64,000 bases of DNA. It comes from an uncultured Muribaculaceae bacterium (lineage in GTDB: Bacteria > Bacteroidota > Bacteroidia > Bacteroidales > Muribaculaceae). The stretch spans positions 248,001 to 312,000 of the forward strand of contig CAJUKZ010000001.1 in NCBI GenBank assembly GCA_910586995.1. The letters run 5' to 3'. This document shows positions 1 to 8,129 of the stretch, in pieces. Numbering within the stretch: position 1 is the stretch's first letter; each line of letters begins with the position of its first letter. The notes beneath the pieces were generated by a model that was given only the letters and a program-made list of their open reading frames with translations, was not told the origin of the DNA and did no database searches. The translations under genes and the position numbers were made by a program.

Positions 1-336
1 GAATACAAAGTGTATCTGTTGTCCAATACCAACGAGATAATGTGGAATTCCCGTATTGCAGAGGAGTTCCGGCAGATTCCGGGTATGGACATAAACTCCT
101 ATTTCGACGGCATAGTGACATCATACTCCGCACATTCGCTGAAGCCCGACGCGGCAATCTTCCGCTTTGCCGAGGAGACGCTTGGCATAAAGCCTTCGGA
201 GACGCTGTTCCTCGACGATTCGCAGGCCAATGTAGAGGCGGCCAGAAAGCTTGGTTTTAAGGCAGAGCAAGTGCAGCCCGGCACTGACGTATTCACTTCG
301 ATATACGGGTTCATAGCCGACAATGACCGCGACTGA
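1..336 (+). CDS. HAD-family hydrolase, C-terminal part (truncated by window edge)
   Basis: Open from the first base of the window in frame 1, so the N-terminus, including the DxDxT nucleophile motif, lies outside. The visible 111 residues carry HAD subfamily IA marks: LLSNTN (motif II Ser/Thr context), a Lys in SLKPDAAIF (motif III), and FLDDSQANVEAA (motif IV acidic pair plus the typical N-x-E-A-A helix). These proteins are usually small-molecule phosphatases such as phosphoglycolate-phosphatase-like or haloacid dehalogenase-like enzymes. The substrate cannot be read from this fragment. Its stop overlaps the start of ribF by 14 bases, suggesting translational coupling. Confidence 0.85.
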   Translation, partial: EYKVYLLSNTNEIMWNSRIAEEFRQIPGMDINSYFDGIVTSYSAHSLKPDAAIFRFAEETLGIKPSETLFLDDSQANVEAARKLGFKAEQVQPGTDVFTSIYGFIADNDRD

Positions 337-1216
337 GACACACCGCATAGCGGCTATCGGAATGTTTGATGGCGTGCATGCCGGTCACAGATCACTTCTC
401 GGCTATCTCAGGAGAGAGGGTGCACTAAGGCATTTGAAGGCCGCTGTAGTCACTTTCAATAATCATCCGGCCGAATTAGTGGCTGCCGACCGTGCTCCCC
501 GGTTGCTTATGACTCCGCGCGATAAGATCGGGGCTTTGCGTGCCGAGGGTGTGGAGGATATAATACTGCTTCATTTCGATGAAGCCCTCCGGAGGCTCAG
601 CGCCCGCGAATTTATGACGATGCTCCACGCCTCATACGGCGTTGACTGTCTGGTCGTAGGCTATGATCACCGCTTCGGGCGCGACCGTCTCGATGGATTC
701 GACGATTATGTGGCCATAGGCCGCGAGATAGGGCTGGAGGTGATATGCGCGCGGGAGGAATCAGGCTTCAGTTCTACAGCGGTGCGTGATTCTCTCCTGC
801 GCGGGCATGTGGAGGCGGCCACAGCATTGTTAGGCAGGCCGTACTATATCGACGGTACGGTTGTGGCCGGCAAACGCCTGGGGCGTACGATCGGTTTCCC
901 TACGGCCAATCTTGCACCGCTCAGCGACCGCATACTCATACCCGCACGCGGCGTATATGTGGCCGATGTCAGTATCGACGGTGCGCCGGCTCTGAGGAGA
1001 GCCATGCTCAATATAGGCCACCGGCCTACTGTCGACGGTCCTGATGCGCCGGATACCATAGAGGTGCATGTGATAGACTATGAGGGAGATCTCTACGGGC
1101 ATCTGATGCGGGTGCATTTCCTTCACCGTTTGCGCAGCGAACGTGCGTTCGACAGTCTTGAAAGTTTGCGTAAGCAACTTTGTGCCGACCGCGATGCCGC
1201 ATCCGCATGGATCTGA
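323..1216 (+). CDS. ribF: Bifunctional riboflavin kinase / FAD synthetase
   Basis: Makes FMN from riboflavin and then FAD from FMN, in the cytosol. The 297-residue length is normal for the family. The N-terminal nucleotidyltransferase domain shows GMFDGVHAGHRSLL (G-x-FDGxHxGH motif, residues about 13-26) and VVGYDHRFGRDR; the C-terminal flavokinase domain shows GKRLGRTIGFPTANL near residue 185 and MLNIGHRPTVDG. Start ATG at 323 lies inside the upstream HAD gene (14-base overlap). An alternative later ATG at residue 14 would destroy the nucleotide-binding motif. Confidence 0.96.
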   Translation: MTATETHRIAAIGMFDGVHAGHRSLLGYLRREGALRHLKAAVVTFNNHPAELVAADRAPRLLMTPRDKIGALRAEGVEDIILLHFDEALRRLSAREFMTMLHASYGVDCLVVGYDHRFGRDRLDGFDDYVAIGREIGLEVICAREESGFSSTAVRDSLLRGHVEAATALLGRPYYIDGTVVAGKRLGRTIGFPTANLAPLSDRILIPARGVYVADVSIDGAPALRRAMLNIGHRPTVDGPDAPDTIEVHVIDYEGDLYGHLMRVHFLHRLRSERAFDSLESLRKQLCADRDAASAWI

Positions 1217-1247
1217 CAAAAAACATGCTATAAATCACGGTTTTATT

Positions 1248-2153
1248 ATGAAAATACTTGCAGTACCGCTATTGATTATGTCAGCGCTTATATTCTCCTG
1301 CCGGGGCAATGCCAGCGAGGATACAGCGTCATTTCCATATCCGGACGTGCCCGGAAATCTTGTTACTCCACAAGACAGGGCTTCATATCTGATAAGGCAT
1401 TTCTGGGATAATGTGGACTTCGCCGACAGTATCGACGATGCCCGTATGGCGATGCTTGAGCAAGGTTTCGCCGACTTTATATCAGTGTTCGGGCCCGCTG
1501 AGTCTGATGCTCGCCGTGAGGCTATGCAGACATTGGTCCGTAGCTCACGCTCAAGCCACGCTTCAGCCGATGTGATGGACGGCCTTGCCGAGAGCTATCT
1601 TTATTCGCCTGAATCTCCTGTCTATGATGAGGAATACTTCATACTTTATCTGGATGCCTTGTTGCAGCCCGGTGTGCTCGACGATGTGGAATCCGTAAGG
1701 CCGAGATTTCTGCTCGACGAAGCATCCAGAAACCGTGTGGGCGCGGAAGCCGCCGATTTCGTTCTTGTCACACCGTCAGGAGAACGCTCTCTTGGTGAAA
1801 TATGCTCGCGCACACCATACACACTGCTGGTTTTTGTAGATCCGGAATGCGAGACCTGCGCCGAGACTGTGGCTGAGATTGATACAGACCCGGTCATAAG
1901 CAGCCTTGTGGCTGACGGCACATTGGGTATCGTAGGAGTATATGGCGGCGATGACGATGCGCTTTGGGAAAGTTCCGGGGGGCATTATCCGGGAAATTGG
2001 ACTGTAGGAAAGACAATTCGACGCGATGTTACCGACGGATTGTATGCAGTAGCCACCTACCCTACCCTCTATCTTCTTGACAGCAAGGGCATAGTGGTGC
2101 AGAAAAACACCAATCTCAGGCGTGTGCTCGAGATCGGTGCTTTCAGCCGGTGA
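1248..2153 (+). CDS. Thioredoxin-like lipoprotein with DUF5106-type N-terminal region
   Basis: Predicted periplasmic or outer-membrane lipoprotein of 301 residues. The start at 1248 is chosen because it gives a lipoprotein signal (hydrophobic stretch ending ALIFSC, lipidated Cys18); the reading frame stays open upstream into ribF but without signal-like sequence. Residues about 35-150 look like the DUF5106 helical domain common before thioredoxin folds in Bacteroidales. The C-terminal part has a thioredoxin-like beta strand LLVFVDPECETC with a CxxC pair (C201, C204), and a cis-Pro context ATYPTLYLLD. A disulfide or thiol redox role outside the cytoplasm is likely; the partner is unknown. The 3' end overlaps the convergent small membrane protein gene by 11 bases. 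Confidence 0.85.
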   Translation: MKILAVPLLIMSALIFSCRGNASEDTASFPYPDVPGNLVTPQDRASYLIRHFWDNVDFADSIDDARMAMLEQGFADFISVFGPAESDARREAMQTLVRSSRSSHASADVMDGLAESYLYSPESPVYDEEYFILYLDALLQPGVLDDVESVRPRFLLDEASRNRVGAEAADFVLVTPSGERSLGEICSRTPYTLLVFVDPECETCAETVAEIDTDPVISSLVADGTLGIVGVYGGDDDALWESSGGHYPGNWTVGKTIRRDVTDGLYAVATYPTLYLLDSKGIVVQKNTNLRRVLEIGAFSR

Positions 2154-2433
2154 TGACGCATCCCCACCAGTAAAGAGCGATATATGTAAGCGCCCACACA
2201 GCGAGCACTATCCATGCGGCTGTGCGGTTGCGCGAATACGCGAAGTAGACGCACACAGCCGCTATGACAGCGAATCCGGGCAAGTATTTCCCGAGCATCA
2301 TCATCTCGGCGTTGCCTGATTCTTTAGCAGCGGCAAATGCTTTTTCAAGTACGGGATACAGCGGCAGCAGCATCGCTATCACCAAGGCAAGCACCCACCG
2401 TGGAGTGCGCAGGGGTTCTTCGTTTTCTTCCAT
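2143..2433 (-). CDS. Small three-helix membrane protein, unknown function
   Basis: 96 residues with three hydrophobic stretches: about 13-31 (VLALVIAMLLPLYPVL), 48-66 (YLPGFAVIAAVCVYFAYS) and 71-92 (TAAWIVLAVWALTYIALYWW). The N-terminus is acidic (MEENEEP). I recognise no family. It is convergent with the thioredoxin-like lipoprotein gene and divergent from the protease gene at 2706, so it is probably a single-gene transcript. Its existence is supported by membrane-protein composition and an uninterrupted frame rather than by a known homologue. Confidence 0.7.
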   Translation of the reverse strand: MEENEEPLRTPRWVLALVIAMLLPLYPVLEKAFAAAKESGNAEMMMLGKYLPGFAVIAAVCVYFAYSRNRTAAWIVLAVWALTYIALYWWGCVITG

Positions 2434-2650
2434 AGTCTATTCTTAATAACTTTTTAGAATTTAGGGTTTGACACTCTAAATTTAATACTTTTATCAATAA
2501 TAGCAATTTTTTTTATCTATTTATTTGCGTAAAATATTAAATTTTTGTAGTTTTGCTTCCGTTGATTATAGCGATAAGGATATTTATAACTCAACACTTT
2601 AAATTTAATACCTTAATACTTAATCTTCTTGTCGCTAATCACCAATTATT

Positions 2651-2693
2651 CAGCTATTTAATTTTTTATCTAATACACGTTAAACTTAATAAA
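2651..2693 (+). repeat. Leader block shared with the second BspA-like lipoprotein gene
   Basis: This AT-rich block just upstream of the protease start (ATG 2706) contains TTTAATTTTTTATCTAATAC followed by GTTAAACTTAATAA. Nearly the same block, differing by a few bases, lies at 6758-6798 upstream of the lipoprotein gene at 6851. It lies where a promoter or 5' leader would be. The rest of 2434-2705 is AT-rich without other recognisable structure. Shared regulation is inference. Confidence 0.6.
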
Positions 2694-2705
2694 CCATTTT
2701 GTATT

Positions 2706-5399
2706 ATGAAAAGACTATTTAATTTATTAACATTGGTTCTATTCGCATTATTAGCATTGGAATCAAGCATGCAGGCGAATGATAGAACACAAGAAGACGC
2801 TTTCAAGATTGTTGCCGAAATGTTCAAGGACAGGGATGTGGATTATTATTCCGCAACACTAAAGGAAAATCCTGACAATTCTATATGGACTTTCTTTGTA
2901 GATGCAAACCCGATGGCTTTATGGGAACATGAATGTTATTTGGTTAATGTACCGCAAGATAGTTCGGAAGAAATAACGAAACAATTATTAGCGATGCCAC
3001 CTTTTGAATATGAGCGAAAAGCTTACTCGGTGAAACAACGCTATGGTAAAAATGCAGACGAGCCAATTATATTGGAGACACGCAATTATGCTGCGCGTTC
3101 TAAATCAACGTTGGATGCAGAGTGGGGAGAAACATATGTAATTATGATAAACGGGTGTGGTGATATTTCCGAAAATAAGTTCCAGTTTTGGAATGAATGT
3201 TCTTTTGCTTATCAAATGCTTACAAAACATTATCAGATACCTAAGGAAAACGTATATCCACTTATCTCGGACGGTGACAATCCTGCAGTAGACGTAAGCA
3301 AATATAGTGGAGAGAGATTATCTTCTCCGTTAGATCTTGATTTTGACGGAATGCCGGAGGTGAAGTTAGCTGCGACAAGAGCAAATATCAAGGCAGTATT
3401 CTCTGAAATAAACAATAAAATTTTGCCGGAAGATCAATTACTGATATTTATAACGAATCATGGCGGTTCCGGCTATGTAGTCACATATGATGGAATTATT
3501 AAATATGATGAGCTTAGCGAGTATATTAATCCTTATATTGACAAAGGAGTAACTATAAATTTTGTGATTGGTTCTTGCTATTCTGGAGGCTTGATTAACC
3601 GTTGGAAAGATTTACCCAAATGTGTAGGAGCTGCGTCATGTGAAAATGGGAAACAAGCCTTTATAGAAAGAGCCACAGATGAAACTGCCATTTCATTCAT
3701 TGACTGCTGGAATGGAGCAATTAATGGTTACGATAAATTTCATAATACGGTGAATGCTGATTATAATGGAGATGGCATTGTCACGATGGAGGAGGCATTT
3801 ATCTGTGCAAAGACAAATTTTAGGGAAATTTCCACCCAAAATCAAATGCCACAATATATGTCAAATCCTAAATATTTAGGAGCTGCTTTGGCGTTTAATA
3901 ATTATAGCGTATCGGTGAAAATGGAGGATTTTAACCTTCAGTTTTCAAAAAATGAATGTGATGTTTCGGTTGGCGCATTGACTGATAAATATGTGTTCTG
4001 GAACAGTCCGGATATTGTAATAAGAAATACTTATGCCGGTGATTCTTTTGTACATCAGAATCCGAATTTTACAAAAAACCAAGATGGGCACGAGCCGGCG
4101 AAAGTGAAACCTATTAGGATCAAAGTCCATAACGATGGAACTGAACCATATCCCGGTCGTGGAAAATCAATAGCAATATACTGGGCTCATGCATCAACAA
4201 ATATTGTGCCGGATACTTGGTATGGCAATAACAAATCATATTCCGATGGTGAGTTTGCATTGGGAGGGTTAATCAGTATACATAAAATTACTAAATTTAT
4301 AGAACCCGGGGAATCTGCAATTATTCCTGCGGCGTTTTATTGTCCTAAAGATTTGCTCAATGACAATACTCGTCCGGATAATCATTATTTCTGTATATAT
4401 GCTAAAATTTTTGATGATGACCAAGATGTAGAGCAGACTGTTTATGACCCGCTGAACGACCGCACCTCTGCAATGTCGAACATCACGATTATCAATAAGG
4501 AGGATGAGGATATGTCTGCGTCTGTTTTCATCAATAATTTCACATCTGAAATGGAGAATTATTCATTGGAATTGGGATTCAGAACGGCTGAAGACATGGA
4601 AATTTTTCAGTATGCACACATAGCCTTTCAGATGTATCCATCCATATATCATGAATGGGATAGATCCGGAGCATGCGGTTACGACGTTCTCAAGACTAAC
4701 TATTCATTGCCGTATGGCGTGCAGTTTCTTTGGGAAAAAAGCCGTATTGAGAATATTCCCTTGCCATATTATGGAATCGGAAGATGCACGCTATATACCG
4801 ACTTTTTCAACGCTCCGCAGACCGACAGATCGTTTACTTTTGATTTGATCCAGCGCGACGGCAATAATAAGATTGTAGGAGGTGAGACCTTTGTGGTTCA
4901 CAGCCCTGTGGCTGCTGCACGTACATTGAAGACAGACTCTGTTCTCCAACAAAATGCCGTACTTGACCTTGTTGTGAATGATGAAGATGCAGGTTCTGTA
5001 AAATGGTTCACCGCTGATAATAAGTTGGTGGGAAAAGGACGTGTGCTTCATATCACACCGGAGATGAGATCTGAGCAGTATTCAGCAGTGATGACAAATG
5101 CCGATGGTGAACTTGTTCGAGAAAATGTATCGGTATATTCGCCGTTAGGTATACAGAAATTCACACCTTATGGCAACGTAACTGATTATATAGACCTTGC
5201 TATGTATGATGTTCAAACAGCCGGTTACGTAATTACTGTGACATCCCTTACAGATGGAACTGAAGTTTATCGCATAGAATTGCCAAACGGGCAAAAGACT
5301 CATAGAATCGATATGACACCCTATAAAAATGGCATGTATGTGCTCAACTGTAGCCTTGGAGACACTGTTTTGAATAGTCATAAATTCGTAAAACGATAA
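2706..5399 (+). CDS. Secreted legumain/caspase-like (C13-type) cysteine protease with T9SS-like C-terminal tail
   Basis: 897 residues from ATG 2706, chosen because a clear signal peptide follows (MKRLFNLLTLVLFALLALES). Residues about 27-130 resemble a propeptide. From about 140 there is a caspase-like fold: YVIMINGCGD, then LLIFITNHGG with likely catalytic H252, and NFVIGSCYSGG with likely nucleophile C291, the His-Gly...Ser-Cys arrangement of clan CD (C13 legumain-like). An EF-hand-like loop DYNGDGIVTMEE begins at about residue 352. The middle (about 400-780) is beta-rich and unrecognised. The last 80 residues end in GMYVLNCSLGDTV...HKFVKR, matching the pattern of type A T9SS sorting tails. 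Base composition is clearly more AT-rich than the flanking housekeeping genes. The protease call is fairly firm; specificity is unknown. Confidence 0.8.
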   Translation: MKRLFNLLTLVLFALLALESSMQANDRTQEDAFKIVAEMFKDRDVDYYSATLKENPDNSIWTFFVDANPMALWEHECYLVNVPQDSSEEITKQLLAMPPFEYERKAYSVKQRYGKNADEPIILETRNYAARSKSTLDAEWGETYVIMINGCGDISENKFQFWNECSFAYQMLTKHYQIPKENVYPLISDGDNPAVDVSKYSGERLSSPLDLDFDGMPEVKLAATRANIKAVFSEINNKILPEDQLLIFITNHGGSGYVVTYDGIIKYDELSEYINPYIDKGVTINFVIGSCYSGGLINRWKDLPKCVGAASCENGKQAFIERATDETAISFIDCWNGAINGYDKFHNTVNADYNGDGIVTMEEAFICAKTNFREISTQNQMPQYMSNPKYLGAALAFNNYSVSVKMEDFNLQFSKNECDVSVGALTDKYVFWNSPDIVIRNTYAGDSFVHQNPNFTKNQDGHEPAKVKPIRIKVHNDGTEPYPGRGKSIAIYWAHASTNIVPDTWYGNNKSYSDGEFALGGLISIHKITKFIEPGESAIIPAAFYCPKDLLNDNTRPDNHYFCIYAKIFDDDQDVEQTVYDPLNDRTSAMSNITIINKEDEDMSASVFINNFTSEMENYSLELGFRTAEDMEIFQYAHIAFQMYPSIYHEWDRSGACGYDVLKTNYSLPYGVQFLWEKSRIENIPLPYYGIGRCTLYTDFFNAPQTDRSFTFDLIQRDGNNKIVGGETFVVHSPVAAARTLKTDSVLQQNAVLDLVVNDEDAGSVKWFTADNKLVGKGRVLHITPEMRSEQYSAVMTNADGELVRENVSVYSPLGIQKFTPYGNVTDYIDLAMYDVQTAGYVITVTSLTDGTEVYRIELPNGQKTHRIDMTPYKNGMYVLNCSLGDTVLNSHKFVKR

Positions 5400-5476
5400 T
5401 TTATACTGCAAATAGTTGCAAAATAGATTAATAATTAATAAATTTATGCACAAATTCAACTTTAAATTATACCAGT

Positions 5477-6610
5477 ATGAAACCAATCTTTAAAACACTA
5501 TTACTCGGTGCATTTTTTATATCAATTTGCACTGCCTGTAGTTCCGACGATGAGCCATCGTGGAAATCCTGGGATGAGGAACTGGATGTGAATCCCGGAG
5601 ATGAGTCGTATGTCTATCCTGAACTGCGTACAGTTGAGGGAGTGGTAATCGGAGGCGAAGTCAAGCCGTGGACACCCGAAATTGAGGCAGCCCTGAGAGA
5701 AGAAGTTAAGCAGCCGGCAAAGCATCCTGTCGAGGTGAGAGTATCTTCCGCAGGCACAATCAAGAATGCCATTGGTCAGGATGCCTTGGAGATGGATGCC
5801 CTTACGGTGTACGGTCCGCTCGACAGCAGCGACCTGAGATATATCAAGCTTTGCGTATGTTCGGGCAAGCTTCGCTCAGTGGACCTGTCGGGCGCTACCC
5901 TAAAGGATAATACGTTGCCGGAGCAAGCCTTTTTTGCTAATGAGTATGGAAAGTTAGTATATGTGCCTCTGCTCAGACTCGTACTCCCCGACAACATCAA
6001 GAAACTTGACAGATATTGCCTTTTAAACACTCTGATAACAGAAATAAATCTTTCCGATAATGTCGACTTTGCCGGTCGAAGTCTTGCTAATACACCTATG
6101 CTCGGCGGTGAATTGACTATAGGAGAAGCCCTCAAACCTGCCGGAATGATTGCTGACAATCTACCGTTCTATAATACCGGCGATGGATCATTGGTCATTA
6201 ACTACAAAAGGAAAATAGCGGATATTCTGGTAGATAATTTGCGATTCAAGGAACTGAACCTTGTAGAAGGTGTTGTGGAGGAATTGCCGCCGTACGCTTT
6301 TATTGATCTGCCTATTGAGACTCTGACTCTCCCTAAATCATTGAAAAAAATCGACTTTGGTGCTTTACAAAATCTTTCAAACCTCAAAACTTTGTACATC
6401 AACTTCACAGATGCTTCAGTCTTGGGATTTACTTGGGATGAATTCTACGAAAAAGACAAGGATTCTGATTTTAATTTTGAGTTATGGTGTCAATCCTTTC
6501 CTTTGTTAGGTTTACCGCTTGAGGCAACAATCTACGTTCCCAAGGGTTCATTGGAAGCTTTATATAAAAGCATGGCACTTGATGGCCGTAAACTTGTGGA
6601 GGTAGACTGA
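5477..6610 (+). CDS. BspA-like leucine-rich-repeat lipoprotein (paralogue 1)
   Basis: 377 residues. Lipoprotein signal with lipobox ICTAC, lipidated Cys21, followed by SSDDEPSW. The N-terminal ~130 residues are a conserved region (VVIGGEVKPWTPEIEAALREE). From about 105 on, strand-and-turn units of LRR_5/BspA type appear: LRSVDLSGATL, LRLVLPDNIKKLD, ITEINLSDN, FKELNLVEGV, IETLTLPKSLKKIDFGAL, LKTLYINF. Such surface LRR lipoproteins usually bind host or matrix proteins; the ligand here is unknown. Paralogue of the gene at 6851 along its whole length. It lies 77 bases after the protease gene and may share its transcript. Confidence 0.85.
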   Translation: MKPIFKTLLLGAFFISICTACSSDDEPSWKSWDEELDVNPGDESYVYPELRTVEGVVIGGEVKPWTPEIEAALREEVKQPAKHPVEVRVSSAGTIKNAIGQDALEMDALTVYGPLDSSDLRYIKLCVCSGKLRSVDLSGATLKDNTLPEQAFFANEYGKLVYVPLLRLVLPDNIKKLDRYCLLNTLITEINLSDNVDFAGRSLANTPMLGGELTIGEALKPAGMIADNLPFYNTGDGSLVINYKRKIADILVDNLRFKELNLVEGVVEELPPYAFIDLPIETLTLPKSLKKIDFGALQNLSNLKTLYINFTDASVLGFTWDEFYEKDKDSDFNFELWCQSFPLLGLPLEATIYVPKGSLEALYKSMALDGRKLVEVD

Positions 6611-6621
6611 TTCTTAATCAT

Positions 6622-6665
6622 AAACCACAAACTGCACATATCAGCCTTTGTGCAGTTTGTGGTTT
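6622..6665 (+). terminator. Long perfect hairpin after lipoprotein paralogue 1
   Basis: 17-bp perfect stem (6622-6638 with 6649-6665) and a 10-base loop, 11 bases after the stop codon. There is no strong T-run beyond TTT, but the position fits a transcription terminator or RNA-stabilising stem. Its sequence is closely related to the hairpin at 8061-8117, and both are followed by GGTATATTC. Confidence 0.75.
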
Positions 6666-6757
6666 GGTATATTCAGTTGAGTTTGCTTCATTAGCGAGAT
6701 TCTCCAGCATCAGATGATGTGAGTTTTTAATTATTAGCGATGCATCCTTTCATATAT

Positions 6758-6798
6758 TCAGCAGTTTAATTTTTATCTAATACAGTTAAACTTAATAA
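6758..6798 (+). repeat. Leader block, second copy
   Basis: Contains TTTAATTTTTATCTAATACA followed by GTTAAACTTAATAA, matching 2651-2693 upstream of the protease gene. It lies 52 bases before the ATG at 6851. The first lipoprotein gene (5477) lacks the block, consistent with that gene being transcribed from the promoter of the protease gene. Confidence 0.6.
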
Positions 6799-6850
6799 GT
6801 CATTAAATACTAAATTTAGCGAAATCTTAATAACCTTAAAGCCATCAGCC

Positions 6851-8035
6851 ATGAAATCAATCATTCGAACATTATTAGTCTGTGCGGCATTCCCTTTGCT
6901 GTTTGCTGCCTGTAGTTCCGACGACGAGCCATCGTGGGACAAAACATGGGACGAGAAGATTATAGAACAGGGAGAGGAAGATTATATTTATCCTGACCCT
7001 CATTTCATCGTTTCCGGAGTTATAATCGGAGGAGAGGTGAAGCGACTTACCTCTGAACTCGTGAATGCACTCCGTGAGGAGGTGGCACAACCTGCTAAAT
7101 ATCCTGTAGAAGTGAGTGTAACTGCTCCCGGCAATCTGAAGGAGGCGATAGGACGTCGTGCATTGGAAATGGATGCACTGAGCGTATCCGGTCCAATCAA
7201 CAGCGACGATATCCGATATGTGAAGCTATGTGTGTGCTCCGGAAAATTGCGCCGTGTGGACTTTGCCAAGGCCTTGCTCGAAGAGAATACCTTGCCCGAA
7301 AATGCTTTCTTTGCAAGCGAATATGGTAGCATAGTGTATGTGCCGCTATGCAAGCTTGTACTTCCTGAAAATATAGAGAAGCTCGACAAATCATGTCTGT
7401 TCAATACTCTGATTACCGAGATAGAGCTTCCCGAACGTATCATATTGGAAGCTACATGCTTGGCAAACACCCCGATGCTTGGCGGGGAGATTACGATAAG
7501 CGACGGTATGGTGTTCGTGGACCCTGGAATAAGCTGCTACGGCCAGTTTGTCCATGCCGGCGACGGCTCGATGATTGTGAACTTCAAGCGCAAGACTGTG
7601 GACTTTTTTAACTTCTCAGGCTTCTGCTGTAAGGAGTTCAATATAGCTGAAGGCGTGGAAGAAATCGAGCCGGGTGCATTGTTCGGCATGTCGATTGAAT
7701 CGCTGACACTGCCTAAGTCGCTCAAGAAGATAGGTGAATACTCGATGTGCAATATCTCGAATCTCAAGAGCCTGTATATCAATTTCACAGATGCGTCGAT
7801 TGTGGGAATCTCAGAATCCGACTACGCTGATATGCTGGAAAAAATGATTATTGAGATAATGGAAGAAGGTGGTGATATCAGTGCTATTGAAGAATTCGAT
7901 TCTAAATTCCGCAACAGTTTTCCGTTTATAGAAACTACTGCTGACGCCGTATATGTCCCCAAGGGAACAAAGAGCAGTTTTGCCGAGAAGATGCCCATGC
8001 TGCACTTCCAGAACATCATAGAGATGGACGAATAG
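6851..8035 (+). CDS. BspA-like leucine-rich-repeat lipoprotein (paralogue 2)
   Basis: 394 residues, lipobox LFAAC with lipidated Cys21, then SSDDEPSW as in paralogue 1. The same architecture follows: VIIGGEVKRLTSELVNALREE, LRRVDFAKALLEENTLPENAFF, LCKLVLPENIEKLD, ITEIELPERI, IESLTLPKSLKKIGEYSM, LKSLYINFTDAS. It differs in having an inserted acidic helix near residues 320-345 (MIIEIMEEGGDISAIEEFD). The two genes probably arose by tandem duplication with their 3' hairpins. Likely surface-exposed adhesion or binding protein; ligand unknown. Confidence 0.85.
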   Translation: MKSIIRTLLVCAAFPLLFAACSSDDEPSWDKTWDEKIIEQGEEDYIYPDPHFIVSGVIIGGEVKRLTSELVNALREEVAQPAKYPVEVSVTAPGNLKEAIGRRALEMDALSVSGPINSDDIRYVKLCVCSGKLRRVDFAKALLEENTLPENAFFASEYGSIVYVPLCKLVLPENIEKLDKSCLFNTLITEIELPERIILEATCLANTPMLGGEITISDGMVFVDPGISCYGQFVHAGDGSMIVNFKRKTVDFFNFSGFCCKEFNIAEGVEEIEPGALFGMSIESLTLPKSLKKIGEYSMCNISNLKSLYINFTDASIVGISESDYADMLEKMIIEIMEEGGDISAIEEFDSKFRNSFPFIETTADAVYVPKGTKSSFAEKMPMLHFQNIIEMDE

Positions 8036-8060
8036 CGTTTTTCATCAATTTCTCAATCAT

Positions 8061-8117
8061 AAATCACAAACAGCACAAAGGCTGATAATACACAGGCCTT
8101 TGTGCTGTTTGTGATTT
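8061..8117. terminator. Long perfect hairpin after lipoprotein paralogue 2
   Basis: 22-bp perfect stem (8061-8082 with 8096-8117), 13-base loop. It lies between convergent genes (lipoprotein ending at 8035, SDR gene ending at 8130), so it can serve both. It is homologous to the 6622-6665 hairpin: the inner bases differ but both arms remain complementary. Confidence 0.8.
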
Positions 8118-8129
8118 GGTATATTCTGC

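Noticed and set aside
1217..1247. Riboswitch upstream of the lipoprotein gene next to ribF (FMN-type)
   Set aside because: The gap is only 31 bases, too short for an FMN riboswitch, and no conserved core is visible.
2553..2705. 51-codon upstream extension of the protease reading frame
   Set aside because: AT-rich, hydrophobic by composition, overlaps the shared leader block, and would bury the signal peptide that starts at 2706.
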